Shown here one piece after another: positions 41,601 through 49,891 of a stretch of 64,000 nucleotides of DNA. The position numbers and the translations under genes were made by a program. How positions within the stretch are numbered: the first letter of the stretch is position 1; every line of letters begins with the position of its first letter. Under the pieces are notes generated by a model. That model saw only the letters and a program-made list of their open reading frames with translations, had not been told where the DNA came from and did no database searches. Source of the DNA: Psychrobacillus sp042944905 (GTDB taxonomy: Bacteria; Bacillota; Bacilli; Bacillales_A; Planococcaceae); the NCBI RefSeq assembly GCF_042944905.1, contig NZ_CP168496.1, forward strand, positions 682,001-746,000, in the 5' to 3' direction.

Positions 41601-41629
41601 TAGACACATGAATAATAATAACTTATACT
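41601..41629 (+). promoter_or_regulatory. Sigma-A promoter of the amino-acid ABC operon
   Basis: TAGACA at 41601-41606 and TATACT at 41624-41629 with a 17-bp spacer, 62 bp before the binding-protein gene, in the divergent gap with the XRE-cupin regulator. Confidence 0.65.
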
Positions 41630-41690
41630 TTTAATAATTCAGTAGTTTCATAAAGGGGACTAAGGAAAAACAAAATGGGGGTAAATGTAC

Positions 41691-42515
41691 ATGAAAATGA
41701 AAAAATGGTTAGCAGCACTATTAATGATTACCGTTTTGATGGTTGCAGGATGTAGCAATGATTCTGGGGGCGTATCAACAGAAAACTCGACATTACAAAA
41801 AGTATTAAAAAATAAAAAATTAGTTATTGGGATGTCTTCAGGGTATTTCCCATTTGATATGAAAGATCCTAAAGGTGACTTTGTAGGATATGACGTAGAC
41901 TTTGCAAATGCACTAGGAAAAGCACTTGGGGTAAAAGTAGAATACAAACAATTTACATTTGATGGTTTAATTCCTGCACTTCAAACTGGGGAAATTGATA
42001 TGATTTTCGCTGGTATGACCATTCGTGGGGACCGCGCACTTGCAGTAAGTTTTGCAAACCCTTACTTTAAAACTGGTCAAGCAGTTATGTTACCAGCATC
42101 TGATAAAAAAACAAAAGTATGGCAAGATCTTGATGTAAAAGGGAACAAAATTGCGGTAGGTATCGGAACAACCGGTGCATTACTTGCAAAAGATGTATTC
42201 AAAAACGCAGAAATTCTTGATTTTGAAGATTTCCCTGCAGCAGCAGCAGCTATGTCGTTAGGTAAAGCAAATGCAGTAGTATATGACGAGCCTGCGATCG
42301 CAGTTTGGAACCTTAAAAATGCTGGCCAAGTTCAAGCGTTAGAAGGATTAATTTCTTCAGAAAACCTTGGTATTGCTATTAAGAAAAATGATTTCGAAAC
42401 AGTACAATGGGTTAACTCTTTCTTAAACAGCTATATCGAAAGCCCGTCTGAATTAGCTTCTCGTCACAAATGGTTTGAAACTTCCGACTGGTTAAGTGAA
42501 GTAGTAGAAGAATAG
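41691..42515 (+). CDS. Amino-acid ABC transporter substrate-binding lipoprotein
   Basis: A 274-residue polar amino-acid binding protein (PBP type 2). Signal peptide ends in lipobox VAGC, so it is membrane-tethered. Family hallmarks: KLVIGMSSGYFPFDM, VGYDVDFANALGKALG, IDMIFAGMTIRGDRA and NAVVYDEPAIA. ATG at 41691, eight bases after GGGGGT; the ATG at 41685 is too close. First gene of a binding protein-permease-ATPase operon. Confidence 0.92.
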   Translation: MKMKKWLAALLMITVLMVAGCSNDSGGVSTENSTLQKVLKNKKLVIGMSSGYFPFDMKDPKGDFVGYDVDFANALGKALGVKVEYKQFTFDGLIPALQTGEIDMIFAGMTIRGDRALAVSFANPYFKTGQAVMLPASDKKTKVWQDLDVKGNKIAVGIGTTGALLAKDVFKNAEILDFEDFPAAAAAMSLGKANAVVYDEPAIAVWNLKNAGQVQALEGLISSENLGIAIKKNDFETVQWVNSFLNSYIESPSELASRHKWFETSDWLSEVVEE

Positions 42516-42545
42516 ACACTCTGACAACTTAGAGGGGGATTAGAT

Positions 42546-43202
42546 ATGAATTATGACTGGAGTGTAATCCCGCGTAATATGGACGTCTTTATCTATGGTG
42601 CGCTTAAAACACTGGAAATTTCGGCGTTAGCAATTCTCATTGCGATTCCAATAGGTATTATCTTTGGATTGGGACGTATCTCGAAAAATAAAATTTTTAG
42701 ATTAATATCTTCTGCTTATGTAGAAATTATTCGTGGCGTGCCACTGCTTGTATTACTTCTTTGGATATACTTTGTACTTGGACAATATTTCAGTCTCGGC
42801 TCCTTTTGGGGAGCTATAGTCGGGCTTGCGATATTTGCTGGTGCATTTATTGCTGAAATCGTACGTACTGGAATTCAAGCGGTACCAAGAGGGCAAATGG
42901 AAGCTGCACGCTCACTTGGAATGTCACATACAAAAGCGATGACACATATTATTTTGCCGCAAGCATTTAGACGGGTATTACCGCCGCTTGCATCCCAATT
43001 TATTATGCTTATCAAAGATTCATCGCTTGTATCCGTGATTGCGGCAACCGACTTAACGTTAAACGCAAAAAACCTAGTGGCAACATCGTTCCGTTCAATC
43101 GAAGTATGGACATTCGTTGCATTAATCTATTTCATCATGACATTCAGCTTATCGCTAATCATTCGATACTTCGAAAAACGATTACTGAAAAGCGAAGCAT
43201 AA
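42546..43202 (+). CDS. Amino-acid ABC transporter permease
   Basis: A 218-residue permease of the HisMQ/GlnP type with five hydrophobic segments and the EAA-type loop EAARSLGMSHTKAMTHIILP. It would form a homodimer with two copies of the ATPase. ATG behind AGAGGGGGATTAGAT. Middle gene of the operon. Confidence 0.92.
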   Translation: MNYDWSVIPRNMDVFIYGALKTLEISALAILIAIPIGIIFGLGRISKNKIFRLISSAYVEIIRGVPLLVLLLWIYFVLGQYFSLGSFWGAIVGLAIFAGAFIAEIVRTGIQAVPRGQMEAARSLGMSHTKAMTHIILPQAFRRVLPPLASQFIMLIKDSSLVSVIAATDLTLNAKNLVATSFRSIEVWTFVALIYFIMTFSLSLIIRYFEKRLLKSEA

Positions 43203-43223
43203 GGTTAAGGAGGGTGTATCTAT

Positions 43224-43952
43224 ATGATATCAATCAAAAATGTCAATAAAAGCTTCGGCGATCACCATGTCCTAACCGACGTCTCGCTGAAAATACCAAA
43301 ATCGAATGTCGTTGCATTAATTGGACCGAGTGGAGCAGGGAAATCCACGCTCATTCGGACAATAAATGCACTAGAACCAATCGATAACGGAGAAATCATC
43401 GTCGATGGCATCTCCATTCACAATAAAAAAACGGACATCAACGTAGCCCGCACAAATATCGGCTTCGTATTCCAAAGTTTCAACCTATTTCCATTTTTAA
43501 CTGCTTTAGAAAACGTAACAATGGCGCCAATGAAAGTAAAAGGATTAAGCAAAGAGGCGGCAGAAAAAAGAGGGAAAGAACTACTGGCATCCCTTGGTTT
43601 AGCTGACAAATTCGATGCCTACCCTAGCAGACTTTCCGGTGGCCAACAACAACGTGTTGCTATAGCAAGAGCACTAGCAATGGATCCAACCGTCATGCTA
43701 TTTGACGAACCAACATCCGCACTCGACCCAGAAATGGTAACCGAAGTGCTCGATGCCATCCGCAAACTAGCAAAAGACGGCATGACTATGGTCGTCGTAA
43801 CACATGAAATGGGCTTCGCCAAAGAAATATGCGACGAAATCGTATTCATGGCAGAAGGAAAAATAGTCGAACGCGCAGCGCCATCCAAATTCTTCACCAA
43901 CCCAGACACACAACGCGCCCAAGACTTCCTATCCAAAGTCCTAAACCACTAG
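43224..43952 (+). CDS. Amino-acid ABC transporter ATP-binding protein
   Basis: A 242-residue GlnQ-type ATPase. Walker A GPSGAGKST (about residues 34-42), Q-loop FQSFNLFP, signature LSGGQQQR, Walker B VMLFDEPTSALDP and the H-loop THEMGF are all intact. ATG behind AAGGAGGGTGTATCTAT. Last gene of the operon; a terminator overlaps its stop codon. Confidence 0.95.
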   Translation: MISIKNVNKSFGDHHVLTDVSLKIPKSNVVALIGPSGAGKSTLIRTINALEPIDNGEIIVDGISIHNKKTDINVARTNIGFVFQSFNLFPFLTALENVTMAPMKVKGLSKEAAEKRGKELLASLGLADKFDAYPSRLSGGQQQRVAIARALAMDPTVMLFDEPTSALDPEMVTEVLDAIRKLAKDGMTMVVVTHEMGFAKEICDEIVFMAEGKIVERAAPSKFFTNPDTQRAQDFLSKVLNH

Positions 43953-43971
43953 AGAAATCTAGTGGTTTTTA
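43944..43971 (+). terminator. Terminator of the amino-acid ABC operon
   Basis: AACCACTAGA / TCTAGTGGTT 10-bp stem with a GAAA tetraloop and a T-run; the stop codon lies inside the left arm. Confidence 0.9.
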
Positions 43972-43986
43972 CTTTTTCAATCAAAC

Positions 43987-44210
43987 ACCACTTATCACTT
44001 GTCGACCACCACAAAACACTTGTCGAGTACCACATAACACTTTTCGAGTACCACATACCCAAGTCGACCACCACATAACCACTATCTAGCACCACATAAC
44101 CTAGAGCGAGTACCGCATAACCACTATCGAGTACCACATATCCCATGGCGAGTACCACATACCCAAGTCGACCACCACATAACCACTATCTAGCCCACAT
44201 ACCCCGTGCT
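43987..44210 (+). repeat. 21-bp phased CGAGTACCACATA array (array B1)
   Basis: The ACCACA part of the core starts at 43987, 44008, 44029, 44050, 44070, 44091, 44112, 44133, 44154, 44174 and about 44195; steps are 21 bp, twice 20. Spacers differ. It lies directly downstream of the ABC operon terminator. Confidence 0.92.
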
Positions 44211-44218
44211 GAGTAGAA

Positions 44219-44247
44219 GTGTTACTGGTGCCAGGCACCAGTAACAC
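44219..44247. repeat. GGTGCCAGGCACC palindrome, third copy
   Basis: GTGTTACTGGTGCC and its exact complement around one central A (29 bp, perfect), immediately after array B1. Confidence 0.9.
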
Positions 44248-44560
44248 AAATGTAACACTACGAGTCTTACATAAAAACTAATCCTATAAACATTTTTTAG
44301 ACTTGGTCTTGGTAAATGAATTTAATAAAAACATTCTTCTCATCTCTTTCGGGACACGAGTGAACTTCCCTTTTTATCAAAAATCAAAAATTAAATTTTG
44401 AATCCATAAAGGGGCTTAAACTTTCATTTTGAAGCCTTTTCTGTGTTAGAAATGAAATAGTTGCGTTTGTAGTACATTTATGACAATTTACTTCCAATTA
44501 ATACTGTTGTATGGTGAGACGAAGAGGTATAATACAACTAATAACTATGAGGTGAATACC
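44248..44560. other. Gap before the Rpn-like pseudogene
   Basis: No gene seen. TTGTAT at 44507 and TATAAT at 44528-44533 could be a promoter for the Rpn-like gene, although the 15-bp spacer is short. Confidence 0.4.
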
Positions 44561-45589
44561 ATAAACCAAAAAGCTTTAAATAAATTTCCATTATCTAAAC
44601 TGATGGACTTAAAAGTAGATTTTGCTTTCTAGCAGATGTTTGGAAGTGAAAAAAACAAAAAAATAACAATTGTCTTTCTGAATGCCATTTTGCGAAGTAC
44701 TGGTAGGAGTACAATTAAAGAAGTGGAATTTGCAAATCAAGAAGTTGGTGGCGAATATAAAGATGACAAACAATCAAGACTAGATATTGTCGTAAAAACA
44801 CAAAGTAACGAACTGATAAACATCGAAGTGCAGCTATCTGATGAGCATGACATGATCAAGCGTACATTGTATTATTGGTCAAGGCTCTATAATTCACAAT
44901 TAGAGAAGGGGAAAGGCTATAATACCCTGGCACCAACAATTACCATAAATATTTGTAATTTTACACTATTCGAAAAAAGTGAGTATTATCACAGTACTTT
45001 CCACTTATATGAAGATTCAACAATGCAGCGTATAGATGCGATGGATGATGTGTTAGAAGTTCATTTCATTGAAATGAATAAGTTCCTAAATATGTGGCAC
45101 CGAAATGAACTGAATGCATTAGACGATATTCTCGTTAGATGGTTACTGCTACTCGGCATGGTGGATGTACGCAAAACGAAAGTGTATAACCAAATTTATA
45201 AAGAGTTGGAGGAGTTAGCGATGAAAGATGAAAACTTGTTAAAAGCATTTTCTGCTTGGGAAGAATTAAGTCGATCCAAAGAAAACATTCAAGCTTACGA
45301 ATCACGCTTGAAGTATATCTTGGATGAAGAAGGAAAGTTAGACGACGTGAAGTACAAGGCGGAGAAAAAAGGTAGGAAAGAAGGTAGGGAAGAAGGAAAA
45401 CAAGAGGGATTAGAGCAAGGCCTAGAACAAGGTCTAGAAAAAGGTCTAGAACAAGGAAAACAAGAGCGAGATGAAGAATTTGTTCGAAATTTATTAAAGA
45501 TGAATTTTGAAATGGATGTAATTCATAAGGCAACAGGATTATCCGTTGATCAAATTGAGAGAATAAAAGAAAAATTAGATTCCGAATAG
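44561..45589 (+). pseudogene. Rpn-family (PD-(D/E)XK) nuclease/transposase, degraded N-terminus
   Basis: The frame from 44561 reads NQKALNKFPLSKLMDLKVDF, then a TAG at 44630-44632 where the family has Lys (AFKQLFG), and continues QMFGSEKNKKITIVFLNAIL to 45589. The expected start, 5 bp after GAGGTGA, is ATA rather than ATG. The rest (317 codons from the ATG at 44636) is intact: RLDIVVKT and NIEVQLS carry the catalytic Asp and Glu/Gln of the Rpn/TIGR01784 family, and the C-terminus has Gly-Lys-Gln-Glu-Gly repeats. It might still yield a shortened protein from 44636, but no binding site precedes that ATG. Confidence 0.8.
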
Positions 45590-45601
45590 GGGGAATAAAC
45601 G

Positions 45602-45910
45602 TTGCGTGAAGAAAAGATACAGCAAGCTCTGGGAATTTGGGAGGAGCTACACCAATCTCCGAATAATATTCTAGCCTTCGAATCACGCTTGAAGTATATC
45701 TTGGATGAAGAAGGAAAATTAGACGACGTGAAGTACAAGGCGGAGAAAAAAGGTCTAGAAAAAGGTCTAGAACAAGGAAAACAAGAGCGAGAGGAAGAAT
45801 TTGTTCAAAACTTATTAAAGATGAATTTTGAGATGGATGTAATTCAAAAGGCAACAGGATTATCCGTTGATCAAATTGAGAAAATAATAGAAAAATTAGA
45901 AAATCCATAG
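45602..45910 (+). pseudogene. Partial duplicate of the Rpn-family C-terminus
   Basis: A 102-codon frame from a TTG at 45602 repeats the last third of the preceding gene: the ESRLKYILDEEGKLDDVKYK block, KGLEKGLEQGKQE and the closing FEMDVIQKATGLSVDQIEK. The DNA is nearly identical over these stretches, with most GKQEG units missing. It lacks the nuclease domain. A tandem partial duplication or the tail of a second, deleted family member. GGGGGAATAAACG precedes the TTG, so a short product is possible. Confidence 0.75.
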
Positions 45911-45955
45911 CACAAGTCGAAGAAAAGTTGCCGTGATTGATTTATTCGCTAATAG

Positions 45956-46004
45956 AAAAAAGTAACCCCCTCCGCTCTGCAAAAGTGTAGGGTAGTTACT
46001 TTTT
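45956..46004 (+). terminator. Terminator after the Rpn-like fragment
   Basis: AAAAAGTAAC...GTTACTTTTT arms with additional CCC/GGG pairing and a T-run. Confidence 0.75.
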
Positions 46005-46164
46005 AGAAACACTCGTACAACTGGTCAACCGCACTTCAAGCGGTATGTTAGTTGTATTGACTGGACGTTCCAACACATTCAGTCTTTTTTAGTATACGTC
46101 AAGTTAACACACTAATACGAAAAATACACGTGAATCAAAATACGAAAATAAAACAAACCATCCG

Positions 46165-46202
46165 GGCAACACACATACCCAAGCCAAGCACCACATACCC
46201 CA
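46165..46202 (+). repeat. Two-core CACATACCC array (array B2)
   Basis: ACACACATACCC near 46169 and ACCACATACCCC at 46190, 21 bp apart; same core as arrays B1 and B3. Confidence 0.65.
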
Positions 46203-46280
46203 ACCGAACCTCAACCCACTATTGCCTTCCAACCAACTCTCTAATACCCCTATCCATACCAACAGAAAGGAGCAATTACC

Positions 46281-47246
46281 ATAGAAATCATCAGGCCAGT
46301 ACCCCACAACCATCACGCGCTAACCCGACTTATAGCACGCCTACCAAAACAGCATGACAAATATCCCAATATCCTAGAGAAACTAGACAAAACAAACGCA
46401 GGCTACTACGGAGAATTACGTACCGATCGATTCATCGAAGAAGTCCGATTTCCACAACAAGTAAACATCATCCCAGACCTGCACTTCCGCCTGCACGACA
46501 AAAGACACATTCAGATCGACACCCTAATCCTAACCAAATCCTATATCCTAATAACGGAAATAAAAAACATAACAGGCACACTTCGATTTAAAGAATTCCC
46601 AAACAAACTAGTGCGAATCGTAGACCAGGAAGAAGAGCCTTTCGATTGTCCTCTAATCCAACTAGATCGAAACTACGACGGCGTCAGCAAAATTCTGACA
46701 AAAGTAAACCTGAATCTTCCCATTCATCAAGCACTCGTGTTTCCATCCCAAAACACGCTAATTGAAAATGCTCCTCGAAATAGAAACATCTTTTTCGTCA
46801 AACAATTCCCGTTATTCATCCAAAAACTAAACAAACTACCACCAGTCCTAACCGAAAAGCAATTCACCCTATTAACAAATAAACTATCAAACATAAATAA
46901 TAACTTTACACAAAAACCACTATGCGAGCGCCTGAAAATAAATCCCGAGCACTTAAAAAAGGGAGTCCTATGCAAACATTGTGACGCAACACTATTAAGA
47001 AAATCCCTTCGAACCTGGATATGTAGCGCATGCAAAACGATAGATACCAACCCAATACCAAGAAATATACATGATCTATTTTTACTAATAAAATCAATCA
47101 TAACTGTAAAAGACTGCATGCACTACCTTCAAATAAACTCAAGATACACAATCTACAACAGCCTACAAAAAATGCAATTAGAAAAAAACGGCCACAAAAA
47201 ATCAAGCCAATACACCAAAGCAACAAAATCATCCACTTTAAAATAA
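46281..47246 (+). CDS. NERD-domain protein with zinc ribbon; ATA in place of a start codon
   Basis: A 321-codon open frame, full-length paralogue of the protein at 13594-14541. The N-terminal ALTRLIARLPKQHDKY aligns with ALHTLHKRMPRNHPKY of the paralogue; then AGYYGELRTDRF, HIQIDTLILTKSYILITEIKN (NERD Asp and Glu/Lys) and a C-terminal CKHCDATLL / CSACKTI zinc ribbon. No ATG, GTG or TTG occurs in frame before 46611, which would cut the NERD domain. GAAAGGAG at 46265-46272 is 8 bp from an ATA at 46281, exactly where the start should be. Either ATA initiates weakly or the gene is newly silenced. Confidence 0.7.
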   Translation: MEIIRPVPHNHHALTRLIARLPKQHDKYPNILEKLDKTNAGYYGELRTDRFIEEVRFPQQVNIIPDLHFRLHDKRHIQIDTLILTKSYILITEIKNITGTLRFKEFPNKLVRIVDQEEEPFDCPLIQLDRNYDGVSKILTKVNLNLPIHQALVFPSQNTLIENAPRNRNIFFVKQFPLFIQKLNKLPPVLTEKQFTLLTNKLSNINNNFTQKPLCERLKINPEHLKKGVLCKHCDATLLRKSLRTWICSACKTIDTNPIPRNIHDLFLLIKSIITVKDCMHYLQINSRYTIYNSLQKMQLEKNGHKKSSQYTKATKSSTLK

Positions 47247-47320
47247 AAAAAGGAAGCCAATTCACACTTTGGTTTCCCATTCATATCCAAAAATCTTTCC
47301 AACGCCAAACAAATCCTCGC

Positions 47321-47565
47321 GACCGCCACATACCCCATGGCGAGTACCACAAACCCAAGCACGAGTACCACATACCCCATCGCGAGTACCACATACCCAA
47401 GCACGAGTACCACATACCCCATCGCGAGTACCACAAACCCAAGCACGAGTACCACATACCTCATCAAGTACCACATAACCTAATCTGAATACCACATACC
47501 CCATCGCGAGTACCACATAACCAAGCCCGAGCGCCACATACCACATCTTAAGCACCACATACTCC
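47321..47565 (+). repeat. 21-bp phased CGAGTACCACATA array (array B3)
   Basis: ACCACA (or GCCACA) starts at 47325, 47346, 47367, 47388, 47409, 47430, 47451, 47470, 47491, 47512, 47533 and 47554; ten of eleven steps are 21 bp, one is 19. Two spacer types alternate (ending in CCCATCG and CCAAGCA). ORFs on both strands here are repeat translations. Confidence 0.92.
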
Positions 47566-47635
47566 ATCAACCATTTTCTCTTCTCCACTGAATGCACCGC
47601 ATCATCATAATATGAAATGAGAAGGATGAGAAACG

Positions 47636-48851
47636 ATAAGAGCATGTATTGTTGTAGGTGGTCCTGCTGATTCCGTTGAGCAGATAATGGAAATGGGTGC
47701 TGAATTTAAAGGCATTGAATTTATTGCGTATCCAGACACACATGTCCAAGAAATAGAGAAAATAATTGCCGACAATAAAACCCATGTAGATCAATGGTAC
47801 TTTTCAGGTCAATTTCCTTATTATTATTATGCATACCAAAACGGGTGGATACGATCCGATGAAGCGGCCTATGCACAGTTGCATGGCTCTGGGTTTCTAG
47901 GGGCATTATTAGAAGGGATTTTCTCGAAAGGAGAAATCATCCAAAGAGCGAGTATGGACACCCTTTGCAATAGAGGATATAAAACGTAGTCAATCATTTT
48001 ACCAACTACATACAATTCACTTTGAAACGTTTCCATATGAAGGATATTTACCTGCTGAAAAGCTAATCGAATTCCATATCGAGCAGTTTGAAAAAAACAA
48101 CGTCGAAGCAGCTTTTACATGTATTTTATCTGTGTACAATGAAATACGTCGAAGGGGGTACCCGGTGTACCGAGTTATTCCTTCTGACGTTTCGATTCGA
48201 AACCTTCCATATACGTACCGCTTGAAAAAGCAAGAATTACATTTACATGAATTATTGTTAAGTGTAGCAGAAGACGTGCAAGGGTCATTACGACCTTTAG
48301 GAGATGGACTGTTTTTCATCTATTCCACATATGGAGAAATAGAACATTACGTAAAAGTAGGGAAACTGCAAAAACTAATGCACTTATCCAAAACCCAAAC
48401 CGGACTAGAAATACGAATGGGAGTTGGGTACGGAGCATCTGTACTGGAAGCAGAAAACCACGTCCTCCAAGCATTTGAACACGCACGCCAAGCAGACTTC
48501 CCACAACTAGTTGTTATGAATGAAGATAATGAACTAATTATTCTCGACACCGACGACTCCGCCATGACGTACGAAGCAAACAACTTCGGATCTGATTGGC
48601 ACGAACTATTTGAAGGAGCAACCATCACGCCAACGATGGTCGTAAAAATACTATCCTTCTCCCAGCACTACAACAAAGTAACCTTCACATCCCAAGACGT
48701 TGCCGCATGGATGAAAAGCACAGAACGCAATGGCAGAAGAATCGTCACAGAACTAGAAAGACTCGGACTCATACACGTCATAAAAGAACAACAATCCGGC
48801 AACCGAGGCCGCCCCCGCAAAGTATACGAGTTTAAAAACATCCAACAATAA
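47636..48851 (+). pseudogene. Helix-turn-helix regulator broken by one frameshift, ATA at the start
   Basis: Frame one opens at 47630, right after a TGA, and reads RACIVVVGGPADSVEQIMEM from an ATA at 47636 (binding site GAAGGATGAG). It runs to a stop at 47987. Frame two is open from 47913, reads RVWTPFAIEDIKRSQSFYQL in the overlap and continues to 48851. A single +1 shift at about 47913-47950 therefore joins a protein of about 404 residues. The middle has a GGDEF/cyclase-like MGVGYGASVLEAE segment and the C-terminus a winged helix (NGRRIVTELERLGLIHVI, GRPRKVYEF). Specific function unknown. Confidence 0.65.
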
Positions 48852-48917
48852 AAGGAAGCCGACTAGGTGGCTTCATTCTTAATAGCTAAACAAACTTGCG
48901 CATATGCGGAATGAAAC

Positions 48918-48957
48918 AAGTCGAGCCCCATGTAAACCCAAGCGACTACCACATGCT
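48918..48957 (+). repeat. Two-core array (array B4)
   Basis: CGAGCCCCAT at 48922 and CGACTACCACAT at 48943, 21 bp apart, downstream of the broken regulator. Confidence 0.65.
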
Positions 48958-49160
48958 ATAAAAATACTTCTATATAATATAGAAGAAACCAATAGATCAT
49001 TTAACATGACAAATTAATTCCAACACATACCATTAAGAAATTTAATGGAACTAAATACAATGACTTTACTACTCTTATGAAAGCAAGTTAGTGTGAGGAT
49101 GCATATTTTGAATCTAAATTTTTGAATGCAAGAGATTAAATAATTTCTACAAATAAAAAA

Positions 49161-49186
49161 GCAGCCGAAGATGAAATTCGGGCTGC
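49161..49186 (-). terminator. Hairpin with T-run on the - strand
   Basis: GCAGCC-GAA pairs with TTCG-GGCTGC; read on the - strand it is followed by six T. It has the form of a rho-independent terminator, but no - strand gene is visible upstream of it. Confidence 0.5.
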
Positions 49187-49379
49187 ACGTTCCATGAATG
49201 ACTATATGATTGGACATACTATTGCTTAAGTAGACTAAAAGTGAAGAACAGCCAGAGGATATAAAAAAATACAGCTACGATAGTTGGATAAGCACAACGA
49301 TCTCGTATTCCAATTAGAACCTCATAGCCCGCTAATTCTATAATCTTAATCCTAGGCTTTAGTAATAACCAAATAAAAT

Positions 49380-49418
49380 AAGAAGAGAAGCATCCGAAAT
49401 TCAGATGCTTCTCTTCTT
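49380..49418. repeat. Long hairpin
   Basis: AAGAAGAGAAGCATC (49380-49394) and GATGCTTCTCTTCTT (49404-49418) form a perfect 15-bp stem. T-rich DNA follows on the - strand (TATTTTATTT), so it may be a - strand terminator or a mobile-repeat relic. Confidence 0.6.
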
Positions 49419-49764
49419 GAGCGATAAAACGAAGGAAGTAGAAGGCTGCACATTAATGAATGTACAAACAAGTTTACGGCGTTACACATTTATAAGTAAC
49501 CTTCTATACTGTACATCATAACACAAAAAACAAAAATTGCACGCATTTATAATAAGAAAAAGTAAAAAAAAAAAAGATAAAATATTTGTTCTATTTAAAA
49601 GAGGGAAACAAGAAAAATCTAGTAATCTAAATTTAGTTAGAATTATCCACAAAAAAAAGGTGGCGCAAATGGAATTATTCCTGTAATATGGAATATGTAA
49701 TAGTGTCCTTGGTGCTTCCACAACATCATCCTCAAAATAAACTGGTAATCTTTAAGGATATTAG

Positions 49765-49793
49765 TTGATTTTAGCATATGAGTTTTGTATACT
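49765..49793 (+). promoter_or_regulatory. Sigma-A promoter of the first S-layer gene
   Basis: TTGATT at 49765-49770 and TATACT at 49788-49793 with a 17-bp spacer. An inverted repeat ATATGAG / CTCATAT (49776-49798) spans the -10 region and could be an operator. The leader RNA would be about 90 bases. Confidence 0.65.
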
Positions 49794-49891
49794 CATATAT
49801 TAGTTAGGGTGACGATATTGGACGCGATCAAGCGACCGGTTTTACACACTAAAAAAATTGCAACACACAAGCGAAGGGAGATCACAAGTTT

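Larger units (their letters stand above)
48958..49760. other. Gene-free region upstream of the S-layer locus
   Basis: No convincing coding frame on either strand. Two hairpins stand out (see the inverted repeats at 49161 and 49380). ORFs at 49014-49217 and 49482-49721 on the - strand lack binding sites and family features. The stretch may hold long upstream regulatory DNA for the surface protein gene or remnants of lost genes. Confidence 0.5.

Noticed and set aside
43987..44210. CRISPR array
   Set aside because: Repeats are about 11-13 bp with spacers near 10 bp, cores vary, and there are no cas genes in the window.
47153..47645. Overlapping ORFs on both strands in array B3
   Set aside because: Translations of the 21-bp repeat on both strands; no start signals.
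47989..48131. A separate gene starting at GTG 48132
   Set aside because: The frame is open well upstream to 47913 and reads sensible protein, so the GTG is internal to one frameshifted gene.
48958..49760. A prophage or integrative element boundary upstream of the S-layer genes
   Set aside because: No integrase, tRNA gene or direct repeat was found; the two hairpins alone are not enough.
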